This document shows, piece by piece, positions 1 through 9,698 of a DNA stretch of 64,000 nucleotides. The DNA is from CAWGXG01 sp963826505 (GTDB lineage Bacteria; Chloroflexota; Anaerolineae; Aggregatilineales; Aggregatilineaceae), in NCBI GenBank assembly GCA_963826505.1, contig CAWGXG010000003.1:62001-126000 (forward strand). Reading direction: 5' to 3'. How positions within the stretch are numbered: the stretch's first letter is position 1; each line of letters begins with the position of its first letter. A program made the translations under genes and the position numbers. A model generated the notes under the pieces. It was given only the letters and a program-made list of their open reading frames with translations, was not told the origin of the DNA and searched no databases.

Positions 1-1
1 C

Positions 2-913
2 GGCGGTAAGGAAAATCTCGCGGCGATTAAGTTCTTGCAAGAAGCCAACGCCGTGATCCACGCCAAATGCCCCGGCTGCGTGACCATCGCTGAGGAATCG
101 ACCTCATGGCCGATGGTGTCGCGCCCGACGTATTTGGGCGGGCTGGGCTTCACGCTCAAGTGGAACATGGGCTGGATGCATGACACGCTCGAATACATCA
201 GCACTGATCCCGTGTATCGCCGCTGGAATCACACCAAGCTCAATTTCTCGCTGATGTACGCCTTCAGCGAGAATTTCGTGCTCTCGCTCTCGCATGACGA
301 AGTCGTGCATCTCAAGGGCGCGCTGATCGCCAAAATTCCCGGCGACTGGTGGCAGAAATTCGCCACGATGCGCCTGCTGTTCGGCTACCAGGTCACGCAC
401 CCCGGCAAAAAGCTGATCTTCATGGGGCAGGAGTTCGGCCAATGGCGCGAGTGGAGCGAAACGCGCAGCCTGGATTGGAATCTGGTGGAGGACTTCGCGA
501 CGCACCAGGGGTTGCAGCAGTGGGCCGCCGATCTCAATCATTTCTACGGTGCGGAGCCCGCGCTGTACCAGCAGGATTTCACTCCGGCGGGCTTCGAGTG
601 GATCGAGCCGAACGACGCCGAACAAAGCGTATACAGCTACATTCGCTACGCCGAGGATCGCTCGGATTTCGTGGTCGTGGTGTGCAATTTCACCCCGGTG
701 CCGCGCGTCGATTACCGCATTGGGGTGCCGCAACCGGGCTTCTACAAGGAAGTCCTCAACAGCGACGCGGCGCGCTACGGCGGGACGAATGTCGGCAATC
801 TGGGCGGCAGGCACGCCGATCCGCTGCCCTGGCACCGCTTCGGCTACAGTCTGAATCTGACGCTCCCGCCGCTGGGTATGGTGGTATTTAAGGTCGCAGC
901 GTTCAGCGAGTAG
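2..913 (+). CDS. glgB: 1,4-alpha-glucan branching enzyme, C-terminal part (5' end outside window)
   Basis: Branching enzyme moves alpha-1,4-glucan segments to alpha-1,6 positions in cytosolic glycogen synthesis. The reading frame is open from base 2, so the gene starts before the window; about 303 residues are visible. The GH13 landmarks fit: AEEST carries the general-acid Glu, and SHDEVVH carries the conserved His-Asp pair. The stretch GGKENLAAIKFLQ before them matches the family, so no start lies at base 35. The tail ends in the all-beta C-terminal amylase domain (PLGMVVFKV). The stop is TAG at 911-913. A strong palindrome lies just downstream. The family assignment is secure. Confidence 0.95.
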   Translation, partial: GGKENLAAIKFLQEANAVIHAKCPGCVTIAEESTSWPMVSRPTYLGGLGFTLKWNMGWMHDTLEYISTDPVYRRWNHTKLNFSLMYAFSENFVLSLSHDEVVHLKGALIAKIPGDWWQKFATMRLLFGYQVTHPGKKLIFMGQEFGQWREWSETRSLDWNLVEDFATHQGLQQWAADLNHFYGAEPALYQQDFTPAGFEWIEPNDAEQSVYSYIRYAEDRSDFVVVVCNFTPVPRVDYRIGVPQPGFYKEVLNSDAARYGGTNVGNLGGRHADPLPWHRFGYSLNLTLPPLGMVVFKVAAFSE

Positions 914-951
914 CGGTCAGCAGACGGCGAACCGGCCGAGACCGGCTCCTC

Positions 952-976
952 CCTTCCTCCGCCACGCGGGGGAAGG
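952..976. repeat. REP-like imperfect palindrome
   Basis: An 11-bp stem (CCTTCCTCCGC with GCGGGGGAAGG, one G-T pair) encloses a 3-base loop between convergent glgB and the PBP gene. No T-run follows on either strand, so it is not a classic terminator. Its reverse complement resembles copies at 36781-36802 and 43241-43263, which suggests a dispersed repeat family. Confidence 0.5.
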
Positions 977-1008
977 CCCGGGGATAGGAGCTAAAGGCGC
1001 GCCCCGTG

Positions 1009-4000
1009 TTATCCCACCGAAAACTGTACCTGATAGGGCGCTTGCACGAAGTTCCCATCGCTGCGGACGACCACCAACTGCAAGGTGTACGTCCCCGGCG
1101 TCAGCACGCCCGGCATGATCGACTCCAGCACGTCGTTGCTCACTCCGCTGCGATTCTTCCAGTTGTTCACATCGCCCAGGGTGACGAAGTTGGGCCAGGG
1201 GCCGCCCTCGATCTCCACTTTGAAGAACGCCGCCTGATCCTGCGAAAATACGGCGCTGCCCTGGATGTCCAACCCCGACCCGGCAGGGATCACCAGGCCC
1301 GGCGTGGGATAGCTGATATAGGCCTGGACCACCTGCCCGCCGCCGCCTGCCTGAGCGGGTGCGGATTGCAGCATCTGCTCGTTGCAGGCGTACTGCGGCA
1401 GGATCGCCACGCCGTTGGACTGCGCCCACAGCCGTGCGCGGTAGGCGTCGTCAGGATCCAGCGGCGGCGCGATGAATAACTGCTCCTGCACCCCGGGCAC
1501 CTGTCCCACGACTTCGATCGGCACCTGGCAATAACGCGGCGGGATGGTCTGCCCGTACGGATCCGCCGCGGCGATGGCGTTCGCCAGATTGGGATCGATC
1601 GGGAAGACATACACGCGGTACAGCCCTGGCTCCACTTCGACCAACTGCGGTCCATTAGAGGACTGCTGTGGCGCGGCGGTGGGCGCGGGCGCAACCAGAT
1701 TGCCGTTGATGTCGGGGATCGCGGCCGGGCCGTCCAGGAACCACTCGGTATAGCCGGGCGAGCAGCCGGTCGCAGGGTCTTGCAAGGCCGTGCGCGATAT
1801 ATTGCAGATTTGGCGCTGGTATACGCCACCCGGCGGTTGGAGGTGCTCGTCATCTGGCAGACGCGATCCCAGCACATTCAGCAGCGCAGGATTCTGGTAG
1901 ATGCCAGTCATGACGTTGTTCCAGATCGGCGCGGCCCCATCCAGCCCGGAGACGTTGTACATCGCCGCGTTGTCGGTGTTACCCGCCCACACGCCGATCG
2001 CAATGTTGCGCGTGAAGCCGACCGTCCAGTTATCGCGGTAATCGTTGGTGGTCCCGGTCTTGACTGAGGTCGGGATGCCGGGCGTGTAGAGCGCGCTATT
2101 CGCGCCCATGGCGGGCGTGCGGGCCGTGTTGTCGGACAGAATGCTGCTGATCACGAAGGCGATACGCGGATCGAGCACCTGCTGGCCCCGCGCCAGCACG
2201 CTGACCGATTGGTCGGTCAGGTGGGTGGCAGCCGGGCAGCGCCCTTCAAATTCGTACAGGATCGATCCATCCGAGCGCGTGACGCACACCACTGCGGTAT
2301 AGGGCACATAGACGCCGTGATTGGCCAGCACGCCATAGGCGTTAGTCAGTTCCAGCGGTGAGACCTCGCCGCCGCCCAACGTCAGCGACAGACCATACTG
2401 TGATGGATCGTCGCCCAGGCTGGTCACGCCGACGCGGCGCATCATCCACAGCAAGTAATCGACGCCCACCTGCCGCAGCGTTTGCACGGCAGGAATGTTG
2501 TAGGAATTGGCCAGCGCTTCGCGGACGCGCACCGGGCCGTGAAAGGCGCGGTCATAGTTGACCGGCACATACGCTTCCTGGCCGGGGATGCCGATATGCG
2601 TCTCGGTGTCCCAGATCACCTGCGCGGCGGTCCAGCCGCGTTCCATCGCGGCGGCATAAGTGAAGGGCTTCATCGCGGAGCCAGGTTGTCGTGGCGCGGC
2701 GGCCATATTGACGTTCCCGTCGATGGTCACGTCGTTGTAGTCCACGCTGCCGACCATCGCCAGAATCTCGCCGGTGTCCGGGCGCAGCACGACAACCGCC
2801 GCGTTGTTGAGGTTGTGTCCGGCCTTGAGCGCGGCCACCTGCTGCTGGGCGACGCTTTCCGCCAGCCGCTGGTAATCCATATCCAGGCTGGTGTACACGC
2901 GCAGCCCGCCGCCCGCGATCATGCGCCGGATGTCTTCTTCCGGCAGGTTGAGCTGGTGCACCAGCAGATCGCTGAGCTGGTTGCGCGCGAAGACCACGAA
3001 ATGCGGCGCGGAATCCAGGTCGATGTTGGGGCTTACGAAGGCCAGCGGCTCAGCATAGGCAGCGTTAGCTTCGGCGCGCGTGATCGCGCCCGTCTTGACC
3101 ATCAGGTCGAGTACCAGTTTGCGGCGTTCCATGACGCGGCTTTGCACGTTCGGATCGGGATTGAGCGGGTCGAGATCCGCCGGAGCCTGGGGCAGCCCGG
3201 CCAGCAGCGCCGCTTCACCGAGCGTGAGCTGGGCGGCGGGCTTGCCGAAATAGGTCTGCGACGCGGCTTCGATGCCATAGGCGAGATTGCCGTAATAGAT
3301 CTCGTTCAGGTAAAGTTCGAGAATTTCGTCCTTGCTCATGCGCTGCGTGAGGATCACGGCCAGCAGCGCCTCGTCCAGCTTGCGGTTGAGCGACTGTTGG
3401 TTGCGGTATTCCTCGGTGAACAACACATTGCGGATCAACTGCTGCGTGATGGTGCTGCCGCCGGACACAATGTAACCGTAGCGCACGTACTGGTAGGCGG
3501 CGCGCGCGATGCTGGGGATGTCGATGCCGCGATTCTCGTAGAACGTATCATCTTCGACTGCAATCGTCGCGTCGATCACGTCCTGCGGCATCTGATCGAG
3601 CGAAATGCGCGTGCGGCGGCCTTCGTCGAAGACCTGATACAGCTCATTGCCGTCGCGATCATAAATGACGGTCGTCTCGAACGACTGGTAGCCCGACAGG
3701 TCTTGCAGCTTGGCGATCTCATCTTCGAGGCGGCTGCTGTAGTGATCGTAGACCAGGAAGGCGGTGATCACGAAGCCCAGCAGCACAATCCCCACCATGC
3801 CCACACAGCCGAAGATCAGCCCTGGCCCAATCGCCAGACCGCGCCGCCGGCGACGGCGGTGGTGTACAGGCGGCGTGCCGTAGGGCGGTTGGCCCGCACC
3901 ATAAACAGGCTGGCCGGGCGTGGGGGTATAGCCGACCGGCGGCATGCCAGGGTAGGGGGTCGGCGTGCGCGGACTCTGCCCGCGCCGGGATTTACCGCGC

Positions 4001-4059
4001 CGCGAGCGCGGCGGCTTGGAGCGCCCCGGCGGTTGGTTGGGCTGCATGGGATAACTCAT
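1009..4059 (-). CDS. Class A penicillin-binding protein (glycosyltransferase-transpeptidase)
   Basis: Bifunctional peptidoglycan synthase of the PBP1A type, about 1016 residues. It polymerises lipid II and crosslinks the stem peptides outside the membrane. In order: a Pro/Arg-rich cytoplasmic tail (1-75), one membrane segment (about 80-104), the GT51 domain with the catalytic Glu in AVEDDTF (about 169) and GGSTITQQ (200-207), and the transpeptidase with SAMK (Ser461, Lys464), SYN (519-521) and KTGT (667-670). A beta-rich C-terminal extension of about 100 residues resembles an Ig-like module. The frame opens earlier, at 4164. ATG 4059 is preferred because GGAG lies 8 bases upstream and the sequence before it is not protein-like. 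The gene is monocistronic and convergent with glgB. Confidence 0.93.
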   Translation of the reverse strand: MSYPMQPNQPPGRSKPPRSRRGKSRRGQSPRTPTPYPGMPPVGYTPTPGQPVYGAGQPPYGTPPVHHRRRRRRGLAIGPGLIFGCVGMVGIVLLGFVITAFLVYDHYSSRLEDEIAKLQDLSGYQSFETTVIYDRDGNELYQVFDEGRRTRISLDQMPQDVIDATIAVEDDTFYENRGIDIPSIARAAYQYVRYGYIVSGGSTITQQLIRNVLFTEEYRNQQSLNRKLDEALLAVILTQRMSKDEILELYLNEIYYGNLAYGIEAASQTYFGKPAAQLTLGEAALLAGLPQAPADLDPLNPDPNVQSRVMERRKLVLDLMVKTGAITRAEANAAYAEPLAFVSPNIDLDSAPHFVVFARNQLSDLLVHQLNLPEEDIRRMIAGGGLRVYTSLDMDYQRLAESVAQQQVAALKAGHNLNNAAVVVLRPDTGEILAMVGSVDYNDVTIDGNVNMAAAPRQPGSAMKPFTYAAAMERGWTAAQVIWDTETHIGIPGQEAYVPVNYDRAFHGPVRVREALANSYNIPAVQTLRQVGVDYLLWMMRRVGVTSLGDDPSQYGLSLTLGGGEVSPLELTNAYGVLANHGVYVPYTAVVCVTRSDGSILYEFEGRCPAATHLTDQSVSVLARGQQVLDPRIAFVISSILSDNTARTPAMGANSALYTPGIPTSVKTGTTNDYRDNWTVGFTRNIAIGVWAGNTDNAAMYNVSGLDGAAPIWNNVMTGIYQNPALLNVLGSRLPDDEHLQPPGGVYQRQICNISRTALQDPATGCSPGYTEWFLDGPAAIPDINGNLVAPAPTAAPQQSSNGPQLVEVEPGLYRVYVFPIDPNLANAIAAADPYGQTIPPRYCQVPIEVVGQVPGVQEQLFIAPPLDPDDAYRARLWAQSNGVAILPQYACNEQMLQSAPAQAGGGGQVVQAYISYPTPGLVIPAGSGLDIQGSAVFSQDQAAFFKVEIEGGPWPNFVTLGDVNNWKNRSGVSNDVLESIMPGVLTPGTYTLQLVVVRSDGNFVQAPYQVQFSVG

Positions 4060-4250
4060 CACATAGTCTCCGGCCACATGGGCCTGGTTACCAGCGAAAC
4101 GGTCAGCAGCGGCGCCGTTTTGCGGCGGGCTGACCTTATCTTTGATTCTATCACGCCAAAACAAACGCCCGCTCTGTCACCGCCCTACGTCATCAGGGCG
4201 TTTGCGCGGCGGGCGTGCTAGCGCGTGCGCGGTGCGGCACGCGACCAGAC

Positions 4251-4652
4251 TTAACTTTCTTCGTTCTTAGGCTTGTCCGGGTGCAGGCTGTCGTCATCGT
4301 AGAACTTGTCGATCTGTTCCAGCACGAGTGAGCGAAACTCTTCGGGCTTGTCGATATTATTCATGATGACTTCGGTGCCAGAGCTGCCCGCCGTCTCGAT
4401 GCGGATGTCGCCATGCCCCAACATCCGGCGGATGATGCCATAGCTGATCGAGATATCCTGCACCTGATTGAGAGGCACAGCGCGTTCTTCTTTGGTGAAG
4501 ACGCCTTTGCGGCGCACCACCGAGCGCTTGGTCAGGGCGAGATAGTCCCCGCGCCACCACAGCAACCAGAGTCCCAGGCTGAAAATGGCCTTGAGCCAGA
4601 ACTGCGGACGCCGCCGACTCTGCCGCTTAATCATGATCATGTTTTCGTTCAC
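4251..4652 (-). CDS. Small PH-domain (bPH2/YdbS-like) protein
   Basis: A 133-residue protein with one hydrophobic stretch (WLKAIFSLGLWLLWW), followed by a bacterial PH-like segment: YLALTKRSVVRRKGVFTKE, PLNQVQDISI, and GDIRIETAGSSG. Proteins with this pattern sit at the membrane; their ligand is generally unknown. The start is GTG at 4652, with AGGAGG 9 bases upstream. It overlaps the preceding gene by 26 bases, which implies translational coupling. The C-terminus is charged (Asp/Lys/Glu). The domain call rests on pattern recognition, and the function is not known. Confidence 0.7.
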   Translation of the reverse strand: MNENMIMIKRQSRRRPQFWLKAIFSLGLWLLWWRGDYLALTKRSVVRRKGVFTKEERAVPLNQVQDISISYGIIRRMLGHGDIRIETAGSSGTEVIMNNIDKPEEFRSLVLEQIDKFYDDDSLHPDKPKNEES

Positions 4653-4953
4653 GCGCGTGTTCCTCCTGATCGGATTGCGAGATTAGCTTCACACCAGACG
4701 CCGCCTGATTCGTGCGGAAAAACGCGGCGATGATTACGACGACCACCGAAAACCCCGCGCCGACAACGATCCCCGCGAACACTGCCTGCCCGGTCGAGGT
4801 GTCGTTGTTGAGCAGGGCATAGAGCACTACCCAAAGAAAATTGAGGATCGACGCTGCTCCCCCGGCGCTCAACAGGTCCACCCACGAGCGGCGGATCACG
4901 ATGTACAGCCCGAACAGCGTCAGCCCAAAAAGTATTAAAAAGATCGCGCCCAT
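4627..4953 (-). CDS. Small integral membrane protein of unknown function
   Basis: A 108-residue protein with about three hydrophobic segments (MGAIFLILFGLTLFGLYIV, ILNFLWVVLYALL, and AGIVVGAGFSVVVVIIAAFF). They are followed by a His/Glu/Asp/Arg-rich soluble tail. It lies first in a two-gene operon with the PH-domain protein, whose start is inside this gene's 3' end. I do not recognise a family. Tight coupling suggests the two products work together at the membrane, but this is inference only. Confidence 0.65.
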   Translation of the reverse strand: MGAIFLILFGLTLFGLYIVIRRSWVDLLSAGGAASILNFLWVVLYALLNNDTSTGQAVFAGIVVGAGFSVVVVIIAAFFRTNQAASGVKLISQSDQEEHARERKHDHD

Positions 4954-5176
4954 AGTTCTGCTCCTTGTGGCCCGACCGCGATCCGTACAGCCGGAGCCAG
5001 ACTCTCTGCTGCTAAGTGTAGCCCGTTCTGGGCGTTTAGAAAACCAGCGTCCTCACTATAGCCAGATGGCGGGGATATGATATAATTTATCAACTTGAAA
5101 AATTAATTCGCAAAGTCGTATTTGTCTGCTGTAATTTTGCTGCTTCTTGCGACGCGCACCGAAGGGGGAGCCCTCT
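4954..5176. promoter_or_regulatory. AT-rich divergent intergenic region
   Basis: This region separates the minus-strand membrane pair from the plus-strand exporter. It is clearly AT-richer than its neighbours. A TATAAT lies at 5081-5086 on the plus strand, but no good -35 box is found 16-18 bases upstream. It probably carries the exporter promoter. Confidence 0.35.
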
Positions 5177-6347
5177 ATGACGCAACAATCCTTGGAAAAT
5201 GCTTACGACCCGGACCGGCCCGCTTTTTCCCCTGGCGAGAGTTTAGCCGCCGGGGCGCGAATCGTGCCCGGCCTGCTGCTGACGGCGGCGGTGGCCTGGC
5301 TCGGCCTGCTGTCCAGCGAGTGGATCGGCGTGGACCTGCTCGGCTTCGACAAGACCCCGATCTCCGGCATCATGATGGCGATCCTGATCGGGCTGGTGAT
5401 CGGCAACCTGGTCAAGCTGCCCGGCTGGACGCTGCCCGGGATCCGCTTCAGTCTCAAGCGTATCTTGCGGCTGGGCATCATCCTGTTGGGCATCCGGCTC
5501 AGCCTGGGCGATGTGCTGCGCCTGGGCGCGCTGGGCATCCCGGTGATCCTGTTCTGTGTGGTGGGCGCGGCTGTTGTGACGGCTTGGTTAGGCCGCCGCC
5601 TCAACCTGTCGCCCCGGCTGGCGACTCTGATCGGGGTCGGCACAAGCATTTGCGGCGCGACGGCCATTGTCGCGACCGGCCCGGCCATCGAAGCCAAAGA
5701 GGAAGAACTGACCTACGCCGTCGCCAATATTACATTGTTCGGCATTCTCGCCATGCTGATTTACCCCTACGTGGGGCACGCGCTATTCCCCAACGATCCG
5801 ACCGGAGCCGGGTTGTTCCTCGGCACGTCGATCCACGAAACCGCGCAGGTCGCGGGCGGCGGCCTGATTTACGCAGAGCTGTTCGACGCGGACAAAGCAC
5901 TTGATACGGCCACCGTTACCAAGCTGGTGCGCAACGTCCTGATGGCGATCGTCATCCCGCTGATGGCTTACCGCTACAGCCGCCAGACTTCCGCCGGATC
6001 GGAGCACGCGAAACGCTTCAGTTTCTTCAAGCTGTTTCCTATGTTTATTTTAGGCTTCATATTGCTCGCGCTGATCCGCACAGTGGGGGATGCCACGCTG
6101 GACGAAACCGGGTCGGCGTGGTGGGTGTTCAAAGCGGCGCGCTGGGATGCGTTGACGGTCGACATCAAGACCTGGGCGGAGAACTTCCTGGCGATGGCGA
6201 TGGCGGGCGTCGGGCTGGGGACCAGCATCACCCAACTGCGCGGGCTGGGAACTCAAGCCGTTCTATGTCGGGCTGGCGGCTTCGGTGTCGGTCGGCGGGC
6301 TGAGCCTGTTCGGGATCGCCGTGCTGCGCGCCCTCGGCTTGAACTGA
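5177..6347 (+). pseudogene. YeiH-family putative sulfate exporter, frameshifted near its 3' end
   Basis: A multi-pass membrane protein of the YeiH/UPF0324 (Cons_hypoth698) family. Landmarks include GTSICGATAIVATGPAI and GTSIHETAQVAGGG, with about ten hydrophobic segments. ATG 5177 follows GGGGGAG by 6 bases. After residues ITQLRGLG (about 6250) the frame is lost. Removing one A from the AA at 6250-6251 restores KPFYVGLAASVSVGGLSLFG and a TGA at 6345-6347, which is the normal family C-terminus. Without this correction the frame runs on to 7303, antisense to the kinase gene. A real mutation and a sequencing error cannot be told apart here. The substrate is not proven for most family members. 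Confidence 0.85.
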
Positions 6348-6355
6348 TCGCGCGA

Positions 6356-8083
6356 TCACTGCACGTACAACAGCAGTTGCGCCGGGTCGCCGCTGGTGGT
6401 GCCACTGAACGCCACAATCTCCAGATCATGCTGGCCGGTCGCGTTAGCGGCGTAATCGAACCAACCGTGGTACACGCGCACGCCGCCCGGATCGATCGTG
6501 AAGACCGGCATCCCGAAGCGCCGCAGCTCGATGCGCGTCAGACCGTTGGGACTGTTGGCGCTAAACTCGATCCGCACCGTCGAACCCAACCCGATCGTCG
6601 CACCGTTGGTGGGCGAGAGAATCGTCACGCGCGGGGTGAGCGCGGGTACGCTGGTGCCGGGACTGGAATTCAGCGTCAGCCCGACCACGAACACGATTCC
6701 AAACAGCACCGCGACTGCCGCCACCACGCCGCCCACGATCAGCACCAGGCGCAGGAACCCCAAGCCGCCCTCGTTATTATGGTATTCGGGCGGTTCGGGT
6801 GGTGGGGCCTGCGGCGGACGATACGGCGGCGTGAAGGCGCGGATCGACGGCGTCGAAGGCTGCGGCGGCTCGTTGTACAGCGGCGGGTAGCTGCCGGTCG
6901 GTGGAGCCGGAGGCGGTCCCTGGCGCGATCCGGGCGTCTGAATGTACGGCGGAGGCACTTGCCGGGAGCCGCTGCCCGTGTTGGATGTTTGAATGTGCGG
7001 CGGCGGCGTCATGCGCGGGACGTTGTTAGGCGGGGCCTGACGTTGAGGCCGCGCCGTGATCGGTGGCGGTCCCGCGACGGGCGGCACGCTGCGCGCCGGG
7101 AGGTTGGGCTGGGTGGAAGCGGGTGGCGCGGGCGCTTCATCGGGGTCACCCAACGACATCAATTCCTCTTCCGCGCGCAGCAGATCCGGATCAGTTGCGC
7201 CGGATGGCCGGGGCCGGACCGGTGGGCGTTCCAGCGTAGTGTAGACGGTGCCGGTCGGAGCGCGCAGTGCGCGTTCCAGGTCGCTCACCATCTCGCCCGC
7301 TGACCCGTAGCGCTCGTCGCGCTGTTTGGCGAGCGCGCGGCGGATGACCGGCTCGATCGCCATAGGCAGATCAGGATTGATGGCCGTGGGCGACGGCGGC
7401 AGTTTGTCGAGATGCTGGTACATCAGCCCGTGCGGGGTTTCGGACGCGAACGGCACCTGTCCGAGCAGCATCTGGTATACGATGACGCCTAGCGCGTACT
7501 CGTCTGTGCGCGCGTCGACCGGCTCCGAACGCCATTGTTCGGGGGCCATATAGGTGGGCGTGCCCATCACAGCGTCGGGCTGCGTCAGCCCGCTGACCGT
7601 CCCGCTGGCCAGCAGTTTGGCGATTCCAAAATCGGTCAGATAGGCGTTACCGAGATCGTCGAGCAGAATATTGGTGGGCTTCAGGTCGCGGTGAATGATG
7701 CCGTGCGCGTGCGCATAATCCAGCGCGGACGCGATCTGCCGCGCCAGCTCGATCACGCGCCCAATGGGCAGCGGGCCGCGCAGCAGCAGGTTCAGGCTGC
7801 CGCCTGTCATCAGGCGCATGACCAGATACGCCAACCGGTCGGCGCGCCCGAAGTCGTACACAGGCAGGATGTGCGGGTGCTGAAGCTGCGCGATGATCTG
7901 CGCTTCGCGCTCGAACCGCATCACGAATTCGGGATCGTCTGCGAAATCGGGCGACATGATCTTCATCGCGACGTCGCGGTCCATGTTGGACTGGTAGGCG
8001 CGATAAACGGTCGCCATGCCGCCTTTGCCGATGATCTCGATCAGCCGGTACGGGCCGATCGTCGTGCCTGAAAGATCGTTCAT
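6356..8083 (-). CDS. Membrane-anchored Ser/Thr protein kinase (PknB-like)
   Basis: About 575 residues. The N-terminal Hanks-type kinase has a glycine loop GKGGMATV (19-26), ATP-binding Lys41 in VAMK, catalytic HRDLKPTN (131-138), DFG (151-153) and MAPEQW. A Pro/Gln-rich linker of some 150 residues leads to one membrane segment (LVLIVGGVVAAVAVLFGIVF). A C-terminal extracytoplasmic beta domain follows (PRVTILSPTNGATIG onward), resembling an Ig-like module rather than PASTA repeats. The outer domain probably senses a wall or solute signal; this is inference. ATG 8083 is chosen over an upstream in-frame ATG at 8128 because the kinase begins right after it. The gene is convergent with the exporter. 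Confidence 0.93.
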   Translation of the reverse strand: MNDLSGTTIGPYRLIEIIGKGGMATVYRAYQSNMDRDVAMKIMSPDFADDPEFVMRFEREAQIIAQLQHPHILPVYDFGRADRLAYLVMRLMTGGSLNLLLRGPLPIGRVIELARQIASALDYAHAHGIIHRDLKPTNILLDDLGNAYLTDFGIAKLLASGTVSGLTQPDAVMGTPTYMAPEQWRSEPVDARTDEYALGVIVYQMLLGQVPFASETPHGLMYQHLDKLPPSPTAINPDLPMAIEPVIRRALAKQRDERYGSAGEMVSDLERALRAPTGTVYTTLERPPVRPRPSGATDPDLLRAEEELMSLGDPDEAPAPPASTQPNLPARSVPPVAGPPPITARPQRQAPPNNVPRMTPPPHIQTSNTGSGSRQVPPPYIQTPGSRQGPPPAPPTGSYPPLYNEPPQPSTPSIRAFTPPYRPPQAPPPEPPEYHNNEGGLGFLRLVLIVGGVVAAVAVLFGIVFVVGLTLNSSPGTSVPALTPRVTILSPTNGATIGLGSTVRIEFSANSPNGLTRIELRRFGMPVFTIDPGGVRVYHGWFDYAANATGQHDLEIVAFSGTTSGDPAQLLLYVQ

Positions 8084-8191
8084 GCTGTTGCCCCGCTGGA
8101 CTCGGTTCCCGGGGGTGCGCTGCACCACTGGTTGTATTGTATCCGAATCTCGTCGTTTTTGGCGGACGCGCCCCGAGCGACTCCCATTTTG

Positions 8192-9046
8192 TTACCCCGC
8201 GATGAGCGGAATCGCGACGACTGCCACCAGAACACCCGCCGTCTGCACGCGGCTCAGCCGCTCGTCGAGCAGCGCGCGGGCCAATATCGCCGTGATCGCC
8301 GGATACAGCGAGGACAGCACGGTCGCCACGTCGAGCCGCCCGGCCTGCGCCGCCATCAGAAAAAACACATTGCCGCCCACGTCCAACGATCCCGCCGCCA
8401 GGATAACTCCTAACCCGCGCCGCCCAGGCAGCACCCAGCGCCGGGGCGGACTCACGACCAGCGCATAGACCAGTATGGCCACCAACGACATCCCGCGCGC
8501 GGCGACCAGCGGCCAGAACACCGAGTCTACACTGACATGGTCCATCAGGATGAAGAAGCCGCCGAAGCCCACGCCTGCCATCACGGCATAGCTCAGCCCA
8601 GCGTGACGCTCGCCGCCGCTTTCCGTACGCGCGATCAGCCACACGCCCGCCAGCGCCAGCGCGAATCCGGCGATCTGACCGCCGCCGGGCAACCCTTCGC
8701 TGAAGGCCGCGAATAATACCGGCAGGGCCGATCCCAGCACGGCCGATACCGGTGCCGCGATCCCCATGCGGCCCGTGGCCAGCGCGCGGTACTGCGCGGT
8801 CAGGCCGATCGCGCCCGACAGGCCCGCCGCTGCGCCGATGATCATATCGGTCGTCGAAGCGAACGGTTCCCCGCGTACCAGCGCGAGCGCCAGCAGCAGC
8901 GTCAGCCCGACGATGTAGGACACGATCATCACCAGGGCGACCGGGATACGGCGCGTCGCAACGCCACCGCTGAAATCGCTAGCGCCCCATGACAATGAAG
9001 CGGCCAGCCCAAAGCTGACCGCCGCCAAACTTGCCTCTGCGGCCAT
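8192..9046 (-). CDS. EamA/DMT-superfamily permease
   Basis: A 284-residue membrane protein with ten predicted hydrophobic segments in two repeats, as in EamA drug/metabolite transporters. Typical features are FGLAASLSWGASDFSGG at the N-terminus and repeat ends such as LALAGVWLIARTE. The substrate cannot be inferred. It is the last gene of an operon and starts 4 bases after the TlpA-like gene. A role with its redox and glycosyltransferase neighbours is possible but unproven. Confidence 0.85.
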   Translation of the reverse strand: MAAEASLAAVSFGLAASLSWGASDFSGGVATRRIPVALVMIVSYIVGLTLLLALALVRGEPFASTTDMIIGAAAGLSGAIGLTAQYRALATGRMGIAAPVSAVLGSALPVLFAAFSEGLPGGGQIAGFALALAGVWLIARTESGGERHAGLSYAVMAGVGFGGFFILMDHVSVDSVFWPLVAARGMSLVAILVYALVVSPPRRWVLPGRRGLGVILAAGSLDVGGNVFFLMAAQAGRLDVATVLSSLYPAITAILARALLDERLSRVQTAGVLVAVVAIPLIAG

Positions 9047-9050
9047 AGGT

Positions 9051-9698
9051 TTACTGCTCTCCGAGTCGATCCAGGTAGACCGTGATATCGGCGTCGGTCA
9101 ATTCGCCGATGTGCCGCCAGCGTACGACGCCTGCCCGGTCAATGATAAACGTCGTGGGGATTTGCACAACCTCGAACTGCTGGTAAAAGGAAGCGTCAGA
9201 GGACAGCCCGATCGTCAGCGTCAGGTGGTAATCGTTCAGAAAGGCGCGGATGGCGCTTTCGTCCTGCCCATCGGTTGGATCGGTCACGGCGATCACGGTG
9301 ACGCCTCGCGAAGCATGAGTATCTTCCAGCCGCTGCAAGGTCGGCATCTCGCCCCGGCACGGCTCGCACCACGACGCCCAAAAGTTGAGGAATAGAATCT
9401 GCCCGGTCAAGTCTTGCAGGTGGACCGGATCGCCGTCCAACGTCGCGAGGGTGATGTCCGGCAGCGGCTTGTCGATCACGGACTCGACGGTCGGGCCAGC
9501 GGTGGGCGGGATCGCCGTGGGCGGAATGAACGTCACCGGGGCGGGGGTCGGGTAGTGTGGAGCGGGTGTCGCACTGTTATCGGCGCCGTTCGCATCAGCG
9601 ATCAGCAGCAGCGCGCCGATCAAACCGAGCAGGGGCACCGGCAGCCATGCTAACCACCACGCGCGGCGGCGCGGGCGGGGCGATTCGGATGCGTTCAT
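9051..9698 (-). CDS. TlpA/ResA-like membrane-anchored thioredoxin
   Basis: A 215-residue thiol-disulfide oxidoreductase. A cytoplasmic Arg-rich start and one membrane anchor (LAWLPVPLLGLIGALLLIA) lead to a Thr/Pro linker and a thioredoxin fold facing outward. The active site is WASWCEPC, and the cis-Pro loop is VVQIPTTFIIDRAG. Such proteins reduce apocytochrome c or other extracytoplasmic thiols. ATG 9698 overlaps the TGA stop of the glycosyltransferase as ATGA, giving translational coupling and fixing the start. A longer frame from 9743 would overlap the upstream gene further. The exact client is not known. Confidence 0.9.
   Translation of the reverse strand: MNASESPRPRRRAWWLAWLPVPLLGLIGALLLIADANGADNSATPAPHYPTPAPVTFIPPTAIPPTAGPTVESVIDKPLPDITLATLDGDPVHLQDLTGQILFLNFWASWCEPCRGEMPTLQRLEDTHASRGVTVIAVTDPTDGQDESAIRAFLNDYHLTLTIGLSSDASFYQQFEVVQIPTTFIIDRAGVVRWRHIGELTDADITVYLDRLGEQ

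Noticed and set aside
2482..4221. A 579-residue open frame on the plus strand
   Set aside because: It is fully antisense to the PBP gene, whose domains and motifs are intact. High GC makes long antisense frames common.
5147..7303. A single 718-residue protein
   Set aside because: Only the first part is an exporter. The rest is antisense to the kinase gene and arises from the indel at 6250.
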